The position numbers and the translations under genes were made by a program. Below, piece after piece: positions 1 through 12,720 of a stretch of DNA of 64,000 nucleotides (positions are counted from its first letter, which is position 1; each line of letters opens with the position of its first letter). The notes under the pieces were generated by a model. The model was not told where the DNA came from and made no database searches. It saw nothing but the letters and a program-made list of their open reading frames with translations. The stretch is from Neckera pumila (taxonomy: Eukaryota > Streptophyta > Bryopsida > Hypnales > Neckeraceae): NCBI GenBank assembly GCA_963969595.1, contig OZ018408.1, positions 33,046,108 through 33,110,107 on the forward strand, read 5' to 3'.

Positions 1-289
1 TAGGCCTTAGGGATGGGATCTTCCTAAGGATTTTCCAAGACCAAGAGGCAAATAAAGCAACCATTTTCTAGCTCATCATTGCAGTTGCAGGAAAGCTAGA
101 CGCTTTAAATATTTTTATATAAAGTTTCTATGAACAATAAATAGAGATAATTTCTAATTCAAGTTCTTTTGTAATTTTTTGGACCTTTGTGGAATTTATC
201 ATGATTTATTTATGTTGAAATGATATAGGATTCTAAAAGCATTTTATTCACCATTGGTACATTCAAGATTCCAATATGTATTTGTGCAT

Positions 290-1130
290 AAATCTCTAAA
301 GTGTTGAGACCTATTTTTCATCAATATCCACTTAAAACTACCATTTCTATTGGAAAGAGGAAAAAACTTGTATTTCTTATTTTTTTTCTCATCTATAACT
401 ATAAGATCTTGCACTAGATTTGTATAAAAATGTATGGAAGAAATTTCAAAAACTTTGATCACATAGATTATAAGATTTGCGTTCAAAGTGATCAAATTTT
501 ATTTTGTAGCATCTTGCGTGACTAAATTATAAGAGAGAATCTTCTTAGCTTAAATTTTTGCACTATAAATTTTGAACATTAAATACTTTATATTGAATAA
601 TTCAATTATAAGCCTACAAAATTTATAAAAAAAAGATTATTGAATAGAAGTTAGTACAAGCTTGGATGAAAAACATAATCATTAATAACTCTAAGATGGA
701 ATTGAAGCACACAAATCCCAAAGGTGAGATTGTTTTAGCAATTAGCTAAACTTGAGGAGCTTTTTTTCTGAAAATTGTCAAAATTGAATTTAAGAATAAC
801 TCCGTAGTATGTAATATTTTCAAGATGTTTCTATGATTACCCGCTAAACAAGAAGCTCTATAACTTTCACATCACTAATCCAAATGGAAAGAATCAAAGC
901 AAGAATCAAAGCTTTCCACCTAGACAAAAAATACAATCTATGAATTAAAAAAGAAATTCAAGTTTTATTTCGAGTTTTTGTAGGTCTTATTTTTTGTCCA
1001 ACAATCCGATATATTTTTCATTCCTATAAAATTAGTGTATTTTTCTATCTTCAACATAATGCTCTAAAAATTGAGAACTTCCCAAAATTTTACTTGTCCC
1101 TCCAAAGGACAATGGGACTTTAGTACTGAA
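290..1130 (+). repeat. Degenerate copy of the TTAA-flanked (piggyBac-like) 0.9-kb element
   Basis: The interior follows, in the same order, landmarks of the better copies at 39.0, 43.5, 48.9 and 50.7 kb: a run around 395-440 (ATAAGATCTTGCAC), then TTTGATCACATAGATTATAAG near 455-475, a GCGTTCAAAGTG block, and near the end a 'cctccaaaggacaatggg' block at about 1100-1120. The outer ends have decayed and I see no clean TTAA duplication, so the limits are approximate. No coding potential is visible. Confidence 0.5.
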
Positions 1131-2439
1131 TCTAACTTTAAGGTATGAATTGTTGAATCCTACTTGGTCAAAATAGATCATTTTCATAAATTTTTAGGAG
1201 CATATTATTACTACATATTTGAAGTAGGACTAATAGATTAAATGGGACAATAATACTATTAAAACCACTCTTTAATCCTTTTGAGATAAAATCTTCTTTT
1301 GAATTTTGCTTATTTCTTCTTACATCTTTGTCATGCATAAATACATCATGCCAAGATCATATTGTACCAACATGTGACAAGTGCAAGTAAACATCAATAA
1401 TAATTCAATAGTGACTTTGTGAGTGCCTAAACACCATAAATGCCTGAAACTCACCTTCAATCAACACCAAGATGACAAAATCTGAATACACCTTTCATAA
1501 AACTACACTAAGTGGCTTGCAATCTAACGTACAACCTTCAATGCAATACAAGTTCTGAAAATGGCCCAAGTATCAACAGATGTTGTAAACGACATAGCAA
1601 TACTCCTCTATTTTTCCCATTCACAAATATCGAATCCCTTTCACGTTGGTGAAAACAATACCCCCTCTAAGAAAGTACTAATTATGAAAATCCCAAATAT
1701 ACAATTATGATGATTAACCGCATTAGGAAAAATTTATGTAGTAGGGCCCGCCTTGTACTTTCATACAACACACATTTCAAAAATCCATCATTTAAAGCAT
1801 AGGTTTCTTATAGTATGTCCATCAGATTGTGAAGCACAGTAGCAGATTAGTGATGATTTGGGACTACATGACAATTAGGGTTGAAAACATAATACTGATT
1901 TAAAGGTAGGATGGATAGGCATGTGCACAAATTTCTTTTAGAAAATTTCTTGTAGTCTACTACTATATATAAAAGTACATTTTGGATCCAATTAGGTTGG
2001 TCTTTCAATAAGATAATGATATCAAGCATTCTAGTAAGATTGTGCAAGAGCGATTGGCATTACAACCATTTTAGCTCCTTCAAAGGTTTGAACAATATCC
2101 AAATTGAATTCTATTGAACTCTTCTAGGTACTTCCCAAAAGCTGGTGGAATGAATTTACAACACCTCTAAGAGGAATTCAAGAATTATGGAAGCATGCGT
2201 CTTTTGTATATCCCAATTTTAGTGAAGAAGATTGCGTAGTACTTTATGAGAGTATGCCAACAAGAATTTTTGTTGTGTTGAAAAGTTGGGGCTACTGGAT
2301 TAATTACTAAAGATTTTGTAGTAAATTTGAACAAAACATAGTTTTGTACATAGTTTCTCATTTGGCTTTCTAGCATACTTTCTTGCTATTGACCCCTTAT
2401 TGCGTAAGGGAACAAAAAGTGTCCTCACAAAATTTCAAG
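1131..2439. other. AT-rich intergenic DNA, nothing recognised
   Basis: About 1.3 kb of AT-rich sequence. The short open frames (for example at 1847-2047 on the minus strand) resemble no family I know and lack gene-like composition. No RNA gene, splice pattern or repeat unit stands out. Confidence 0.5.
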
Positions 2440-2945
2440 TCCAATTCAGAGCACTGTAACTTTTGCATGCAATGTCTAAATTCAATAACATTTATTGCGA
2501 AAGTTGCATTCTTCCATCTAGTTTATGTAGTAAAATTTTCAGATCAATCCAAGATGTATTGATTTCTTGAAAGCCAATCAAAGTTCACAAGTTCAATTTG
2601 ATTTCAGCAAACTGCATTTGAAGGCTGCAACTTCAGGGGCTTATATTTCCTTCATCTAATGTTTGTTTTTTATAAAATTTGTAGAATTATGCTCCCCTTG
2701 AAGTCTTGTTATTGTGCTAAAATTTTCATGTCAATCCAAGTTGTTTTGAATAAATGGGAGCACTTCAAAGTTCAAAATCCTGACATTTTTGGATTGCAGT
2801 GAACTTTGGCGGCTCAAATCTTCTTCATACAGTGACGGTTTCCAATAAATTGTTTTTGAAAAGTTGCGCATACTAGTCTAGTTATTGTGGTTAAAATTTC
2901 ATATCAATCCAAGAAGTAATGGCTTATTGAGAAGCATTTTAGTAG
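2440..2945 (+). repeat. Three imperfect tandem units of about 175-185 bp
   Basis: The block 'aaaattttca..tcaatccaag' recurs at about 2533, 2717 and 2892, each time preceded by 'tagt(t)att/tatgt' and followed by a similar 'ttgaataaa/ttgatttct' stretch. Between them a 'gttcaa..ttg' and 'gcaactt' region also recurs with many substitutions. The period is about 185 then 174 bp. Whether it is a satellite remnant or an internal repeat of a decayed transposon cannot be told from this window. Confidence 0.55.
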
Positions 2946-4700
2946 AATGAGGTTCATGCTTAGGTGTCTTTTTGCAACTTTTCTTGCTATTTTTTTACAT
3001 TTGCAAGCCATTTTGCAGACACAATGAGTCAGTTCAATGATATTTTCTTTCACCAATGTGTTTGTATGCTAGTTTATAATCACTTTATAGTTTCAAGTTT
3101 TTTCATTTGAGTAGGTTTAGAAATCAAATTCACCTCCAAATTTAATTTTAGGAAAATTTCAACATCCTTTTTCAACACAAAAACATTATAATCTTGCAAT
3201 CTTTGTACTCCAAATTTGACACACGCCATCTAAAACACATATAATACAAGATTGTACGGTTAAAATCTCTATAACTTAGTGTCATTTAAATCTATAAGAC
3301 TTCAAAGGGCAATGATGTTTTGGAAATCAAACAGGCCTTAGGTAATGAAGGATTAATGTAATGTACAATTTTGTATGTACAATTACATAAGTTTGATTGA
3401 ATAGTATCAAGTCCAATTTTCAAACCTCAAAAAAGAGCTAATGAATTAATGATGGTTGTAGGTTATAAATGAATTTGTACAAAGTATACTCAATATTGTT
3501 TGTTACTATAATACACAAGCAATCTTTTATTTAATTGAATATAATTTATTTTTATCAAGATATACAATGTTCACTATTGATTTGTGGATATATAAAATTT
3601 GCCCACATCTCATATTTTTCACAACATGATTACCAAAATTCATCATTTAAATGATAAATTTGTAGTCTATTAAGAGTTCATAATATTATATAACTAGGCA
3701 GTGGTCTTCTCCCATGCTAAGAAGGTACTTCCTCCATCCCAAAATAAATTTGGAGTTTCTTAGAAATGGCTAGATTATTGCATGAGTTGCTCCTATTTTC
3801 AAGGAATTGCGTAGTTACTGTAGCTTCTAGTCAATCCCATCAGGCGTGAAAGAATGGAAGTCAACAATGGAGTGGTGCATATTGAAATAGGCGGCAAAAT
3901 TGACAAATTTTCTCCCTTTCGGAATTGCTCCAATGCTATTAATTTGGGTCATTTTCCAAGCAACATTAGTGCAACAAGGTCCAATGATGTCCACTGTATT
4001 CAATTCCAACAATGTCCTCTATTCAACTCCAAGAACTTCTCAAGGGATTTGTTAATTAGCAGGTTATGTACAATTGTAGATTAAATTCATCACCTTGGTT
4101 GGATAGAGGTCACGTTTTAGTTTCCTTTGTAGGGATTGGATTACTATATAGACTCTGGAGCATAGTATCAGTGGATTCTTTTGCTTCAAGGTGTTTGAAC
4201 TAGCTTCAATTATTGTTGATCAAATTGTGGAGAGTGATTATGAATTTAATTTGGAACAAGTATATTTGGAAACCTTGGATTTAGTTTGGGACGGAGGGAA
4301 TATTATATATACCTCGAATATCACCAAGGTGGAGGGAATTATGAAGAAAAATAGGCTAATGAGGAAGGCGGCACCCGACAAGAAATGCCTTTTTCTATTC
4401 CCAATAATTTTTGACAATGAAGAAAACGCCTGTTGTAAATGCCCATTCAAAAATAGATGAAAAATATGATCAATGAATGAAAAATTCGGAATCTCCAATT
4501 ATGGGGATTTCACACTTCAAGAAGAGATTACAGGAAATAATCTACTTACCTTTTGAATGGGACATTTCTTGGCGAGGGCTTACGGTTTACTGGATACCTG
4601 GGAAGGGACTTATTATAAATTACTTTAAAGATTGGGGTTGGCTCAGGAGCCATATAAAACAATAATTTTGTTCACTATAGGGGTCTTCTTTTCAAGGATG
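2946..4700. other. Intergenic DNA with short unrecognised ORF fragments
   Basis: AT-rich up to about 3730, then a less skewed stretch at 3840-4665 with three short plus-strand open frames (3854-4084, 4191-4460, 4477-4665) in succession. Their translations match no domain I recognise and I cannot join them with convincing splice sites. They may be remains of a transposon gene. I see no promoter or transcript evidence. Confidence 0.3.
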
Positions 4701-4709
4701 CAAAAGGGA

Positions 4710-4910
4710 CCATTTTTTTTTTTTTCATTTTGTATAAAGTGCCAAAGTGGCAATACAAATTATTACAATGGTGCTCCAAATTTTAACATTCATCCACATA
4801 TTGGATAGAAAAGATCACATTAGTATACTATATTACATGTCTATAATTTTGTATTCATCCACAACCTGGCAATTTCATTCAAGATTTTTTTTAATTTAAA
4901 ATTTTCAGAT
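4710..4910 (+). repeat. Dispersed repeat, copy 1 (partner at 52.2 kb)
   Basis: Shares with 52180-52380 the ordered blocks 'aaagtggcaata', 'ggtgctccaaat', 'aacattcatccacatattgg' and 'caatttcat.caagatttttttta'. Spacing is conserved over about 190 bp, with roughly 80% identity by eye. The element ends are not defined and it has no coding capacity. Confidence 0.6.
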
Positions 4911-5648
4911 GTTTTTTTTTCATTTTTTAGCCAAATTATTTTGTTCTGGTGCAATCTGGCACATTACAAAAATTTTTAGGCCTCAAGAAGGCCGTTAGTT
5001 CTGTACCCCCCTTTCGCAATTTCGGTGCAATTAAAGAATTTTTTTATATTAAAAAATTGATCTAATGTGGCACTACTTGTGCCACGCCAGAGCCACGTCA
5101 GCACATCTAAATATTTTAATATTTTTTTAATTAAAAAAATAAATTTTTATTTAAAAAATATATTTTCATTAAAAAAATAAATTTTTATTTTTCTGTACTT
5201 GCACTGCCGAGGTGCCGAAAATCAGAAACTGCAGGCCTCAGAATTTGCAGGCCTCAGAATTTTCCTAATGCCAGAAAGCAAAAAAAAACACATCCTTGAA
5301 TTTGATAAACAAAGTTATGTACTGTACACTCACGCCAAAAGGAGAAATTGTAACTTTAATAAGACTACCAACATTCATCATCCCCTGGTGGGGATGACGT
5401 CGAGCTAATCTCTTTGTGGACAGCAGAGTTGGAGATCGTCTCATCACTTGTCGTTCCGTTGAGTTCACTCATCAGTAGTTCTTTCGAAATTGCAGAATTG
5501 GATGTGCGCGCCACTCTTGTTGGTGTGCCCTCATCCGACAGCAATTGTAGGGCCAACTTTTTATCTCAATTGAAGCGGTGCCAAACAGAGAATTCCTGAG
5601 CCAGCAGATGACGAGTTTCAAGTGAGATTTGGGAGTGAGCTGACGAAG
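4911..5648. other. Upstream region of FTSHI3
   Basis: AT-rich DNA (runs of A/T at 5105-5190, and a GTGCCACG...CCACGTCAGC motif near 5084-5102 that recurs near 27930) gives way at about 5200 to more balanced sequence. A TGACGTCG motif (CRE/TGA-box type) lies at about 5395. I cannot place the transcription start. Confidence 0.35.
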
Positions 5649-8600
5649 ATGGCGATGGCGGTGGTGGGTTCGCAGATGCTGCACCGCCTGTTTCCACTCG
5701 AGGTCGGAAGTGCACCCACGAGATGGAGTTCTTCGAGAAGTCGGAGCCTGGAATTGGGGTTGAAAGACTCGAAAGGGCTTCAAGGGCAACGCCACGTCTC
5801 GGCGGCTGCGGTGGCTGCAATCGCAGGGTTCTCAAATCATCAGGTTACATTTCTTCTGATAGGGTGTCTGTTTTGGCGAAAATGAAAAATGGAGGTTTGA
5901 AATGGAACGAGACCTCGAATTGGGATTGAGCTTGAGATGGGTACCACAGAGAATCAAAATGGTTTGCGGTGGGAAGTGGGTGTCTAGGAATTCTCAGGGA
6001 GAGCGTTTCGTTGCATAGGTTTGCTTTCTGTAGTATCCTCAATGTCAAATTGGTTAGCACCCGTGTCTTGCGACTTGCAAATTTGAACGAAGCGGTCGGG
6101 ATTCTCTGTTGGCTCTTGGCGTCTCTTGGTCACCATTTGGGAGGAGGATTTCATGGCCTGAGCATCGCAGGAGTGGGGCGTGTCTCCTGGAAATTCAACG
6201 TGTCTGGCGTTTAGATTTGCAATCGTTTATGAGTGTTTACTTTAGAGTGTTACTTTACTTCGCATGGTACTGATTGTGTGGTATTCACATGATTTGTAGC
6301 TGAGAGTTTAGTAAATTTGCGGGCCCTGGCTTATTTGTAAGAGTCAATGTTCAATGATATCAATCCCTAGGGGGGTCGTCCTCGCAAATTTTGATTCAAC
6401 CCTAAGGAGCGGTTCTGGCCTTATCAGAAACCTGCGTGCTTCACTCTGTAGGGTTTGTGATTTTTGAGCATCCGCCAGTCTACTGACGAGTCTCTCTTGC
6501 CTGTATGGCAATTGGTTTTCCATTGCTTGTAAACCTAGTTATAGGAGAGGTGATCCCACAACCAGTCTTGTGGCATGTGCCGTAGTCATCTTCTTTTTCT
6601 GAGCCATTGTGCCTCAACCTTAGTTTTTGGTTACTCAAGGAATCGAAGAATTTCAGAAAGTCTTGAACACGATCGATATATTGTTTCCTTTGCAACTGTG
6701 ACCTGAATTTAGGGTTTCAGCAAGTCGTTGTTTTTATTAGACAATACAGGATGCCACTTCACTGCAGTGTGGCGCATGTGATTCACTGACATCGAGTGAA
6801 GAATTTCTGTGAAAGGCCCATTGTGTTGATTCTTATCATGTTGCAAAACTGCTGAATCGTCTTAAACCCTGAACCCTAGAGCTTAGCGATGGTTAGCCCT
6901 TCTCAATGGTGAACATTGGCTATTTTAGGGCAAGTTTAATGTTTCGCTTTAGCTTGTACTATGGAGGTCCAAGAAGAGAGGACCAATATGAAAAATTGAA
7001 CATACGACATTTAAGACCATTTTATTATGAGCTTCTCTTAAACGGCGTTCCAGGATATCCTGCACACATGCTACACTATGATTGTAGCACACATTGGCTT
7101 TTTAGGGCCAACTTTGATGTTCAGCTTTGCTTGGTCACTATGTCACTGGATTAAAGAGGTTTGAGTGTAAAGGATTTCCTCCTTCCAATCCTGACTTCAG
7201 GTCTTCACAAATTTCAGGCTCTAGAGAGCGAGTATTCTTCATGATAAGGCCAGAATGTCCATCTAGGCTATATACTACTACTGTCCCCATTTGACAAGTG
7301 AACCATTGGACCAAAGTTCTTGACATGGCCATCGCATTGGAATCCCCAGTAATTGATGAAAGGGTAAAGAGGGTTGCAGGTTGGGAGATTTGTGGAACAC
7401 GGTAGATCACCTCCATTACAGCACTGCAGTTTCATCTCAACAACACAGGCTCACCATCAGGGAAGGAGAACAATCAGAGGAAGGCTTCACAGTAATAGCA
7501 AAGACGCGTTGGCTGAAAAGGACCGACCAAACAAGGGCACTAAACCACCCAGGCGGAAGCTGCGGTTACGAGGGCGTTTCAGGCTGCTGTTGCGCTACGT
7601 ACGTCGCGGGCTATCCCCACCCAGAGGCTTTTCATGGAAGCCTATATTGCTAGCTGCTTTGGTGACATGTACATGTACTCTTGCTGCAGTTTTGTTACGC
7701 ATCACCGCTGGGCCAGCCCCCAAAACCCTTCAGTATTCAGATCTGATAGACCACATTCATGCTCGCACTGTCACTTCAGCACTCTTTGAGGAAGGCTCCC
7801 AGCGACTATTGTTCAATGTGCAACCTGAGTTAGTTGCGGTGGAAGAGAGCCGAAGTGTAGAACAAGTGGGTGGAACAACTGAGGCCAGCTCCTCAGGGAA
7901 TAGTTTCCTTGACAAAGTCAAAGCGCCACCGAAAGGGGAGTGGCAATATGTGACACGTCGAGTAAGAAATGATGAGGCGTATTTACTGGGGCTCATGAGA
8001 GAGAAGGGCGTCCGGTACAGCTCGGCTCCCCAAACTGTCAGCGCTTCCTTACGATCTCTACTTTTTACGGTTATTTCGCTCTGGATTCCTCTCAGTCCTT
8101 TACTTTGGTTACTCCATCGACAAATTTCGGGAAATAACTCGTCAACTCAGAGGCGCCGGTCAAAGAGTCGGCTTGTCAACTTTACTGATGTTGCAGGAAT
8201 CGATACTGCCAAAGCAGAGCTCACTGAGGTACACAATCCTTGCAATCCTGATACCTTTTTTTGAATTTACTTTCTTTTTATCTCAGATTTATGGTCTTAA
8301 ATCTGGCCAATTCGGTTCAACGTATTGGGAATTCTTTAATATAGATGTGGTCAAGCATTTTATCACAATAGTCTGTAAAGAACATTGCATGTGTTGATAA
8401 ATAGATAAATAAAATTGGACAAAGGAAAGTCCCTATATGACATACTCAAAACTGCTACAAAAACATGGGCCCAGTATGGGCTTCTTGGTCCGTTGGGAAT
8501 TTCATTTTTCTTTTTCTGTGCTAACCTTCGTGTTACTTTTAGTTCTTCCCTGTCGTGCTAGATTTTCTGCGTTTAGGTTCGGTGCTTTCTGTGCTTACCT

Positions 8601-11212
8601 ATCTTTTTTCGTGCAGATCGTGGCATGTCTTAGGGGTATGTCCAATTACGCCAGCCTGGGAGCGAAACTTCCAAAAGGAGTCTTGTTGGTAGGACCTCCT
8701 GGAACAGGCAAAACTCTGCTTGCACGTGCTGTAGCTGGAGAAGCCGGTGTTCCATTTTTTGCAGCCTCGGCTAGTGAGTTCGTTGAAATGTTTGTCGGCA
8801 GGTTTGTGATCGGACACCTTCATGGGACCCTACTACTGTTGTCATAGTGGTTATGCTCCATAGTTACTGGTTTAAGAAAATTTACAAGCATTGCAGACAC
8901 CATTTGTGTGCAATGATCTGCCCAACAGATTGTGCCGATCGTGACATGCTTATCGTGTTTTATTATCTACTGAAGGATCAAAGATTCGTGGTTTTGAAAT
9001 GACAAATTTGATTGACCAAATTGCAAAAAATATAATTCAGATTGGGTCAAATTTTGTATCACCAGAGCCAATGAGTAGCATTGCATGTGTTGGCCTAATA
9101 ACTAAAACTGAACAATTAGAAGTCCTCATATGTCCTATCAAAACTGCTAGAAGACCGTGAGACCCAATTTGGGCTTTTGGTATTGTAGGGGTTAACTATT
9201 TTAAGAGAAGGAAGATGCACTGGCAGTCTGTTAAACTCACACGCGGCCTGCATAGATGTTCATAGCAAGAACGATCGGAATGTGGAAAGTCGGAGCTCTA
9301 GAGGGTGGTTATGTATTGATGATACTGCTGGTGGCCTTACTCTAACTCGCACTCCTTTTTCATAATATTTAGCTAATTCACATCTGCACAGAACTAATGT
9401 TTTTTCTGACACTTTTTATCAGGGGAGCAGCACGCATTCGTGAATTATTTGCAGAGGCTAAGAAGAGCACCCCTTCAATTGTGTTCATTGATGAACTGGA
9501 TGCTGTTGGTGGTCGCCGAGGTCGTAGTTTTAATGATGAAAGAGATCAGACGCTTAATCAGGTATTGTCCTCTTTTTAGATATAGGTCGGTTTTTCAGTG
9601 AATTCGAACCTTAGTGATGATGTTCAATTGTTCGTTGAGGCAAACAGGATGACATGGCTTTTATATTGTCTCTATCCCAAGGAGAGACTATCCAATGGTT
9701 GAAAATGTAGATTGTTCTGGTGCCCAATGAAAATGAGACGTGGGAAAAGAATTAGTAGCATGTTGGGGGTCATCATTCCAAAGATTGAATTTCTTATATC
9801 TAAGAGACTCATGACATGCGATTATAGGAATAGTGGCATTCTAAGATTGTTGCATAGGTTTTTTGAATTTTCCAGGAATTGTACTGAGGATTATAGGGAA
9901 AGAGACATGAAAATTATACAATTTCTATTTGGGGGAAGAAGCACTTGCAATAAGTCGAGTGATTGAATTTGCAATGCAGTGTTTGTGGGATTGAGGTTGT
10001 GCTCTGGCCCTTTCCAGTTGTTGACAGAAATGGATGGATTCGACTCCGAGACGGGAGTTATGGTAATTGCAGCTACAAACCGGCCAGAAGTGCTGGACCC
10101 TGCTCTTACCCGACCTGGGAGGATATCACGGAGAGTGAATGTGGAGGCGCCTGACTTTGAAGGGAGGCAGGAAGTGTTGGCTGTGCACATGCGTTCAACC
10201 CCAGTGGAAGGGGATGCAGACACCTTACGCACAGCAGTGGCGTCCATCACACCCGGTTTCGTGGGGGCTGATCTTGCCAACGTGGTCAATGAAGCTGCCC
10301 TTCTTGCTGCACGACAAGGTATTTTTTTTATCTTGTGTACTTGTTTTTATTAATACACGTTTTTCATTCTATTCAGTGTCATCTATGATTTAGTGTGTGA
10401 CTAATGTAAGGTGCCATGGAGTACATGTACTTTATTGTTAAATAGTGCACCGGTATCTCGGGACCGTCACCAACAAGTTTTGAGTGAACAGTCGCTTTAT
10501 CAGCATGTGGCCAACCTAAGATCCACTAGGTTACTAAATAGTGTTTCCATTGTATCCATCAATTGATATACTGATAAACCTGCAAAATCGAGTATCATAC
10601 ACTAAATTGGATAAATGGTGCAGTCAAGAGACTAGATTCTTGAAGACGCCCTTCATTAGATTGACAAAGCTCTTAATGCTAAGGTCCGAATTCTTGTAGT
10701 TCTCATCTTTGGTTATTGTTACGTTAATGTTCGTGTGATGTTAGTGTCATGGCCATTAACTTAATATTACATTTGCAACTGTTTTGACTTTCAGCCAACA
10801 TGATTTATCATGAATTTAACATATGCTAACATTGAACTCATGTCCTATTTGATTAGCACCAACTTACCACTAATAACTTTGTGAATCTGAGGGAGGATCT
10901 TTTGAGATGTTACGAAGCGTCAAAAAGCATGGCTTAGAGATCTCTATATATCTAGAAACATGACTATTTATGACCTTGGCTGATTCTGAATTTGTCATGC
11001 TTGGAACAGGTCGTTCAGCTGTTACCTTCGACGACTTCAAAGAGGCAGTCAATCGTGCGAAGTATGGGGTTGTCGAGAATAGGAATGTTAGCAAGGCAGT
11101 TGGGAAGCAGTTAAATCAATGGTTCAACTGGGCTTCAAGGCCACAAACGAAACGGTTGCGAGGGAATGCTGAGCCACCTGAAGGCTACCGAGCTGTGCCA
11201 TTTAACGGGTAG
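5649..11212 (+). CDS. FTSHI3: FTSHi3-type plastid AAA-ATPase, FtsH homologue without a protease domain
   Basis: Exons by my reading: 5649-5843, 7380-8228, 8617-8801, 9423-9561, 10018-10318, 11010-11212; all have GT-AG borders, phases agree, and the product is 623 aa. Residues 1 to about 100 are Ser/Arg-rich, as in a plastid transit peptide. Two membrane segments lie at about 153-171 and 289-311. The AAA module has Walker A GPPGTGKT (374-381), Walker B IVFIDE (429-434) and a second-region-of-homology block ATNRPEVLD...RPGR (475-491). The protein stops about 60 residues after the AAA lid, so the M41 peptidase with HEXXH is absent. Known: plant FTSHi proteins are inactive-protease relatives of FtsH, FTSHi3 has about 620 residues, and they act in a plastid envelope motor linked to protein import. 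The first exon is the least certain part: no in-frame ATG exists in the second exon before residue 260, so an upstream exon is needed. Confidence 0.85.
8383..8488 (+). repeat. Intronic repeat of FTSHI3, copy 1
   Basis: Begins CATTGCATGTGTTG and continues through 'aaagtcc..atatg', 'caaaactgcta' and a 'gggcttcttgg' end. The same ordered blocks occur in the next intron at 9079-9180, with about 75% identity by eye. Confidence 0.65.
9079..9180 (+). repeat. Intronic repeat of FTSHI3, copy 2
   Basis: Direct-orientation partner of 8383-8488, lying in the following intron of the same gene and sharing the CATTGCATGTGTTG start and the 'caaaactgctag' and 'tgggcttttgg' blocks. It suggests either dispersal of a short element or an old local duplication. 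Confidence 0.65.
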
Positions 11213-12032
11213 CAAATTACTTCGGTATCACCCAACCTACCGGTAATGCATCCCACAGCCTCCTCATTTATTCAGTACATTTCTTGAGGTCGACAGTATT
11301 CCCACATTTAAAATTCAATGGGTACATAGGAATTTGTGGTCTGAATTTGACCAATTTTAATTCTCCATTGACTGCACTCAACTATAGAATGGTGCTTGGA
11401 GCAGATAGTTGCCCGATGGATTCTAGATCTACATGTCTATGATTGGAATTATTTGCTGCATTATTGCTCTTCTAGAGCAAGACAACCGCTGTGTATGTAC
11501 TGTACTTTCCCTGTGTCACAGGATCCTACCGAGGCTATTTCCGCCATACTTTGACAGGATTATTCCGATGAAAGATTGTTTCATTTGTGTCAACTGTCAA
11601 ATAAATTATTTGTAAAGTCATGAATACTTCAAAAGGTCATCGCCATGCCAGACAGCAGTGATTGTTGAGCGGATGCTTTGCTGCTTGGACGTTGGTTGGG
11701 AGGGGAAAACCAGAAAGGTACCAGTCGCAGAATAACTTATTCAATTTAGAACACATTGGAAGGAAATGCTGTATTTGCAATGATTGATAAAATCATGTGC
11801 TTTGTATTGTTTGTTTGTCATCTGTGTGGTGTGGCCGTGTGGTCCATTCCATTGTTTTGAATGAGGACTGTTAGCAAATTTTTTTCAGTTCAGTTAACCC
11901 TCGCCCATGTTCTCATTTCAATGCAGAATATTTGGAGGGACTTGATTGCGTAGGCCCAAATTTATCAGAAATTTCACCAGAAAATAAAAAAAATGAAAGA
12001 AAAAAGTTGTTTTCTACCAGTAATGACACTCT
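11213..12032. other. 3' region of FTSHI3 and intergenic DNA
   Basis: Follows the TAG stop of FTSHI3. AATAAATTATT near 11600 could serve in polyadenylation. Otherwise this is unremarkable sequence turning AT-rich after 11950. No further gene seen. Confidence 0.35.
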
Positions 12033-12036
12033 TTAA

Positions 12037-12716
12037 CCCGTAAAAGGACTGGCACATTTTGGGCAGAAATTGTGAAAAGCTGCCACTTTTTAGGGCCGTG
12101 AGAAAAAAATGGAAAACAAAACTTTTTTTTCAAAAATTTCAGCCATACAAATTTGTACTAGACCACTATGGGAATGTGTCAAAAAAAATTCAGAAACTTT
12201 GACTTCACAATTGAAAGATTATAATGTTTGAAATTAGAAGAAAATGTTTTTTTTTGATCTTGCTCGATAGGGCCAACAAACTTTAACTCCTCCCTAGAAT
12301 GAGATTTTTACACTACACATGGTTATTGTTTTTTACACTTGCATTTTGGACCATGCAAGTTACATACTTACCAAATTTCAGAAGTAGAGAAGAAGTTTTG
12401 TAAATGTTGCCCAAAGTTGTCTAAGTTGCCTTTGAAAAGTTCAAGGCAAATAATTTTTGATCCCGATACCCAATTGGAAGAAAATTATATTCTCATTGAA
12501 AAGGTAGATGTTAACACCTTGTGTTAACATCTGATCAATATTGACTTTGTGCATAACTACTTGAGATCTCTTGTGTGTATTGAACAGTCACTTTGAATTC
12601 ATGCATAACTACTTGAGATTTCTTGTATATGCATATGTTGAACAATCACTTTGATTTCATGCGTAACTACTTGAGATTTCTTGCGTATGTTGAATAGTCA
12701 CTTGGGCCTTTAAAGG
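12037..12716 (+). mobile_element. TTAA-flanked element, short diverged copy
   Basis: TTAA at 12033-12036 is followed by CCCGTAAAAGGACTGG. The right end GGGCCTTTAAAGG is followed by TTAA at 12717-12720, and read in reverse it begins CCTTTAAAGGCCCAAG, close to the left end of the 48.9-kb copy. The interior keeps the family landmark 'actagaccactatgggaatgtgt' at about 12155-12180. It is 680 bp against about 920 for the long copies. It contains the 12541-12713 tandem repeat and has no ORF of note. Confidence 0.6.
12541..12713 (+). repeat. Tandem repeat, three units of 51-60 bp
   Basis: The unit 'gcataactacttgagat.tcttg..tat..tgaa.a.tcactt' starts at about 12551, 12602 and 12661. It lies at the right end of the TTAA-flanked element. 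Confidence 0.8.
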
Positions 12717-12720
12717 TTAA

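Noticed and set aside
5472..5835. Minus-strand frames over the predicted first exon of FTSHI3
   Set aside because: Pro/Ser/Arg-rich by-products of the opposite strand; the plus frame fits the gene in phase.
12541..12713. CRISPR-like direct repeats
   Set aside because: Units are contiguous with no distinct spacers, and the genome is eukaryotic.
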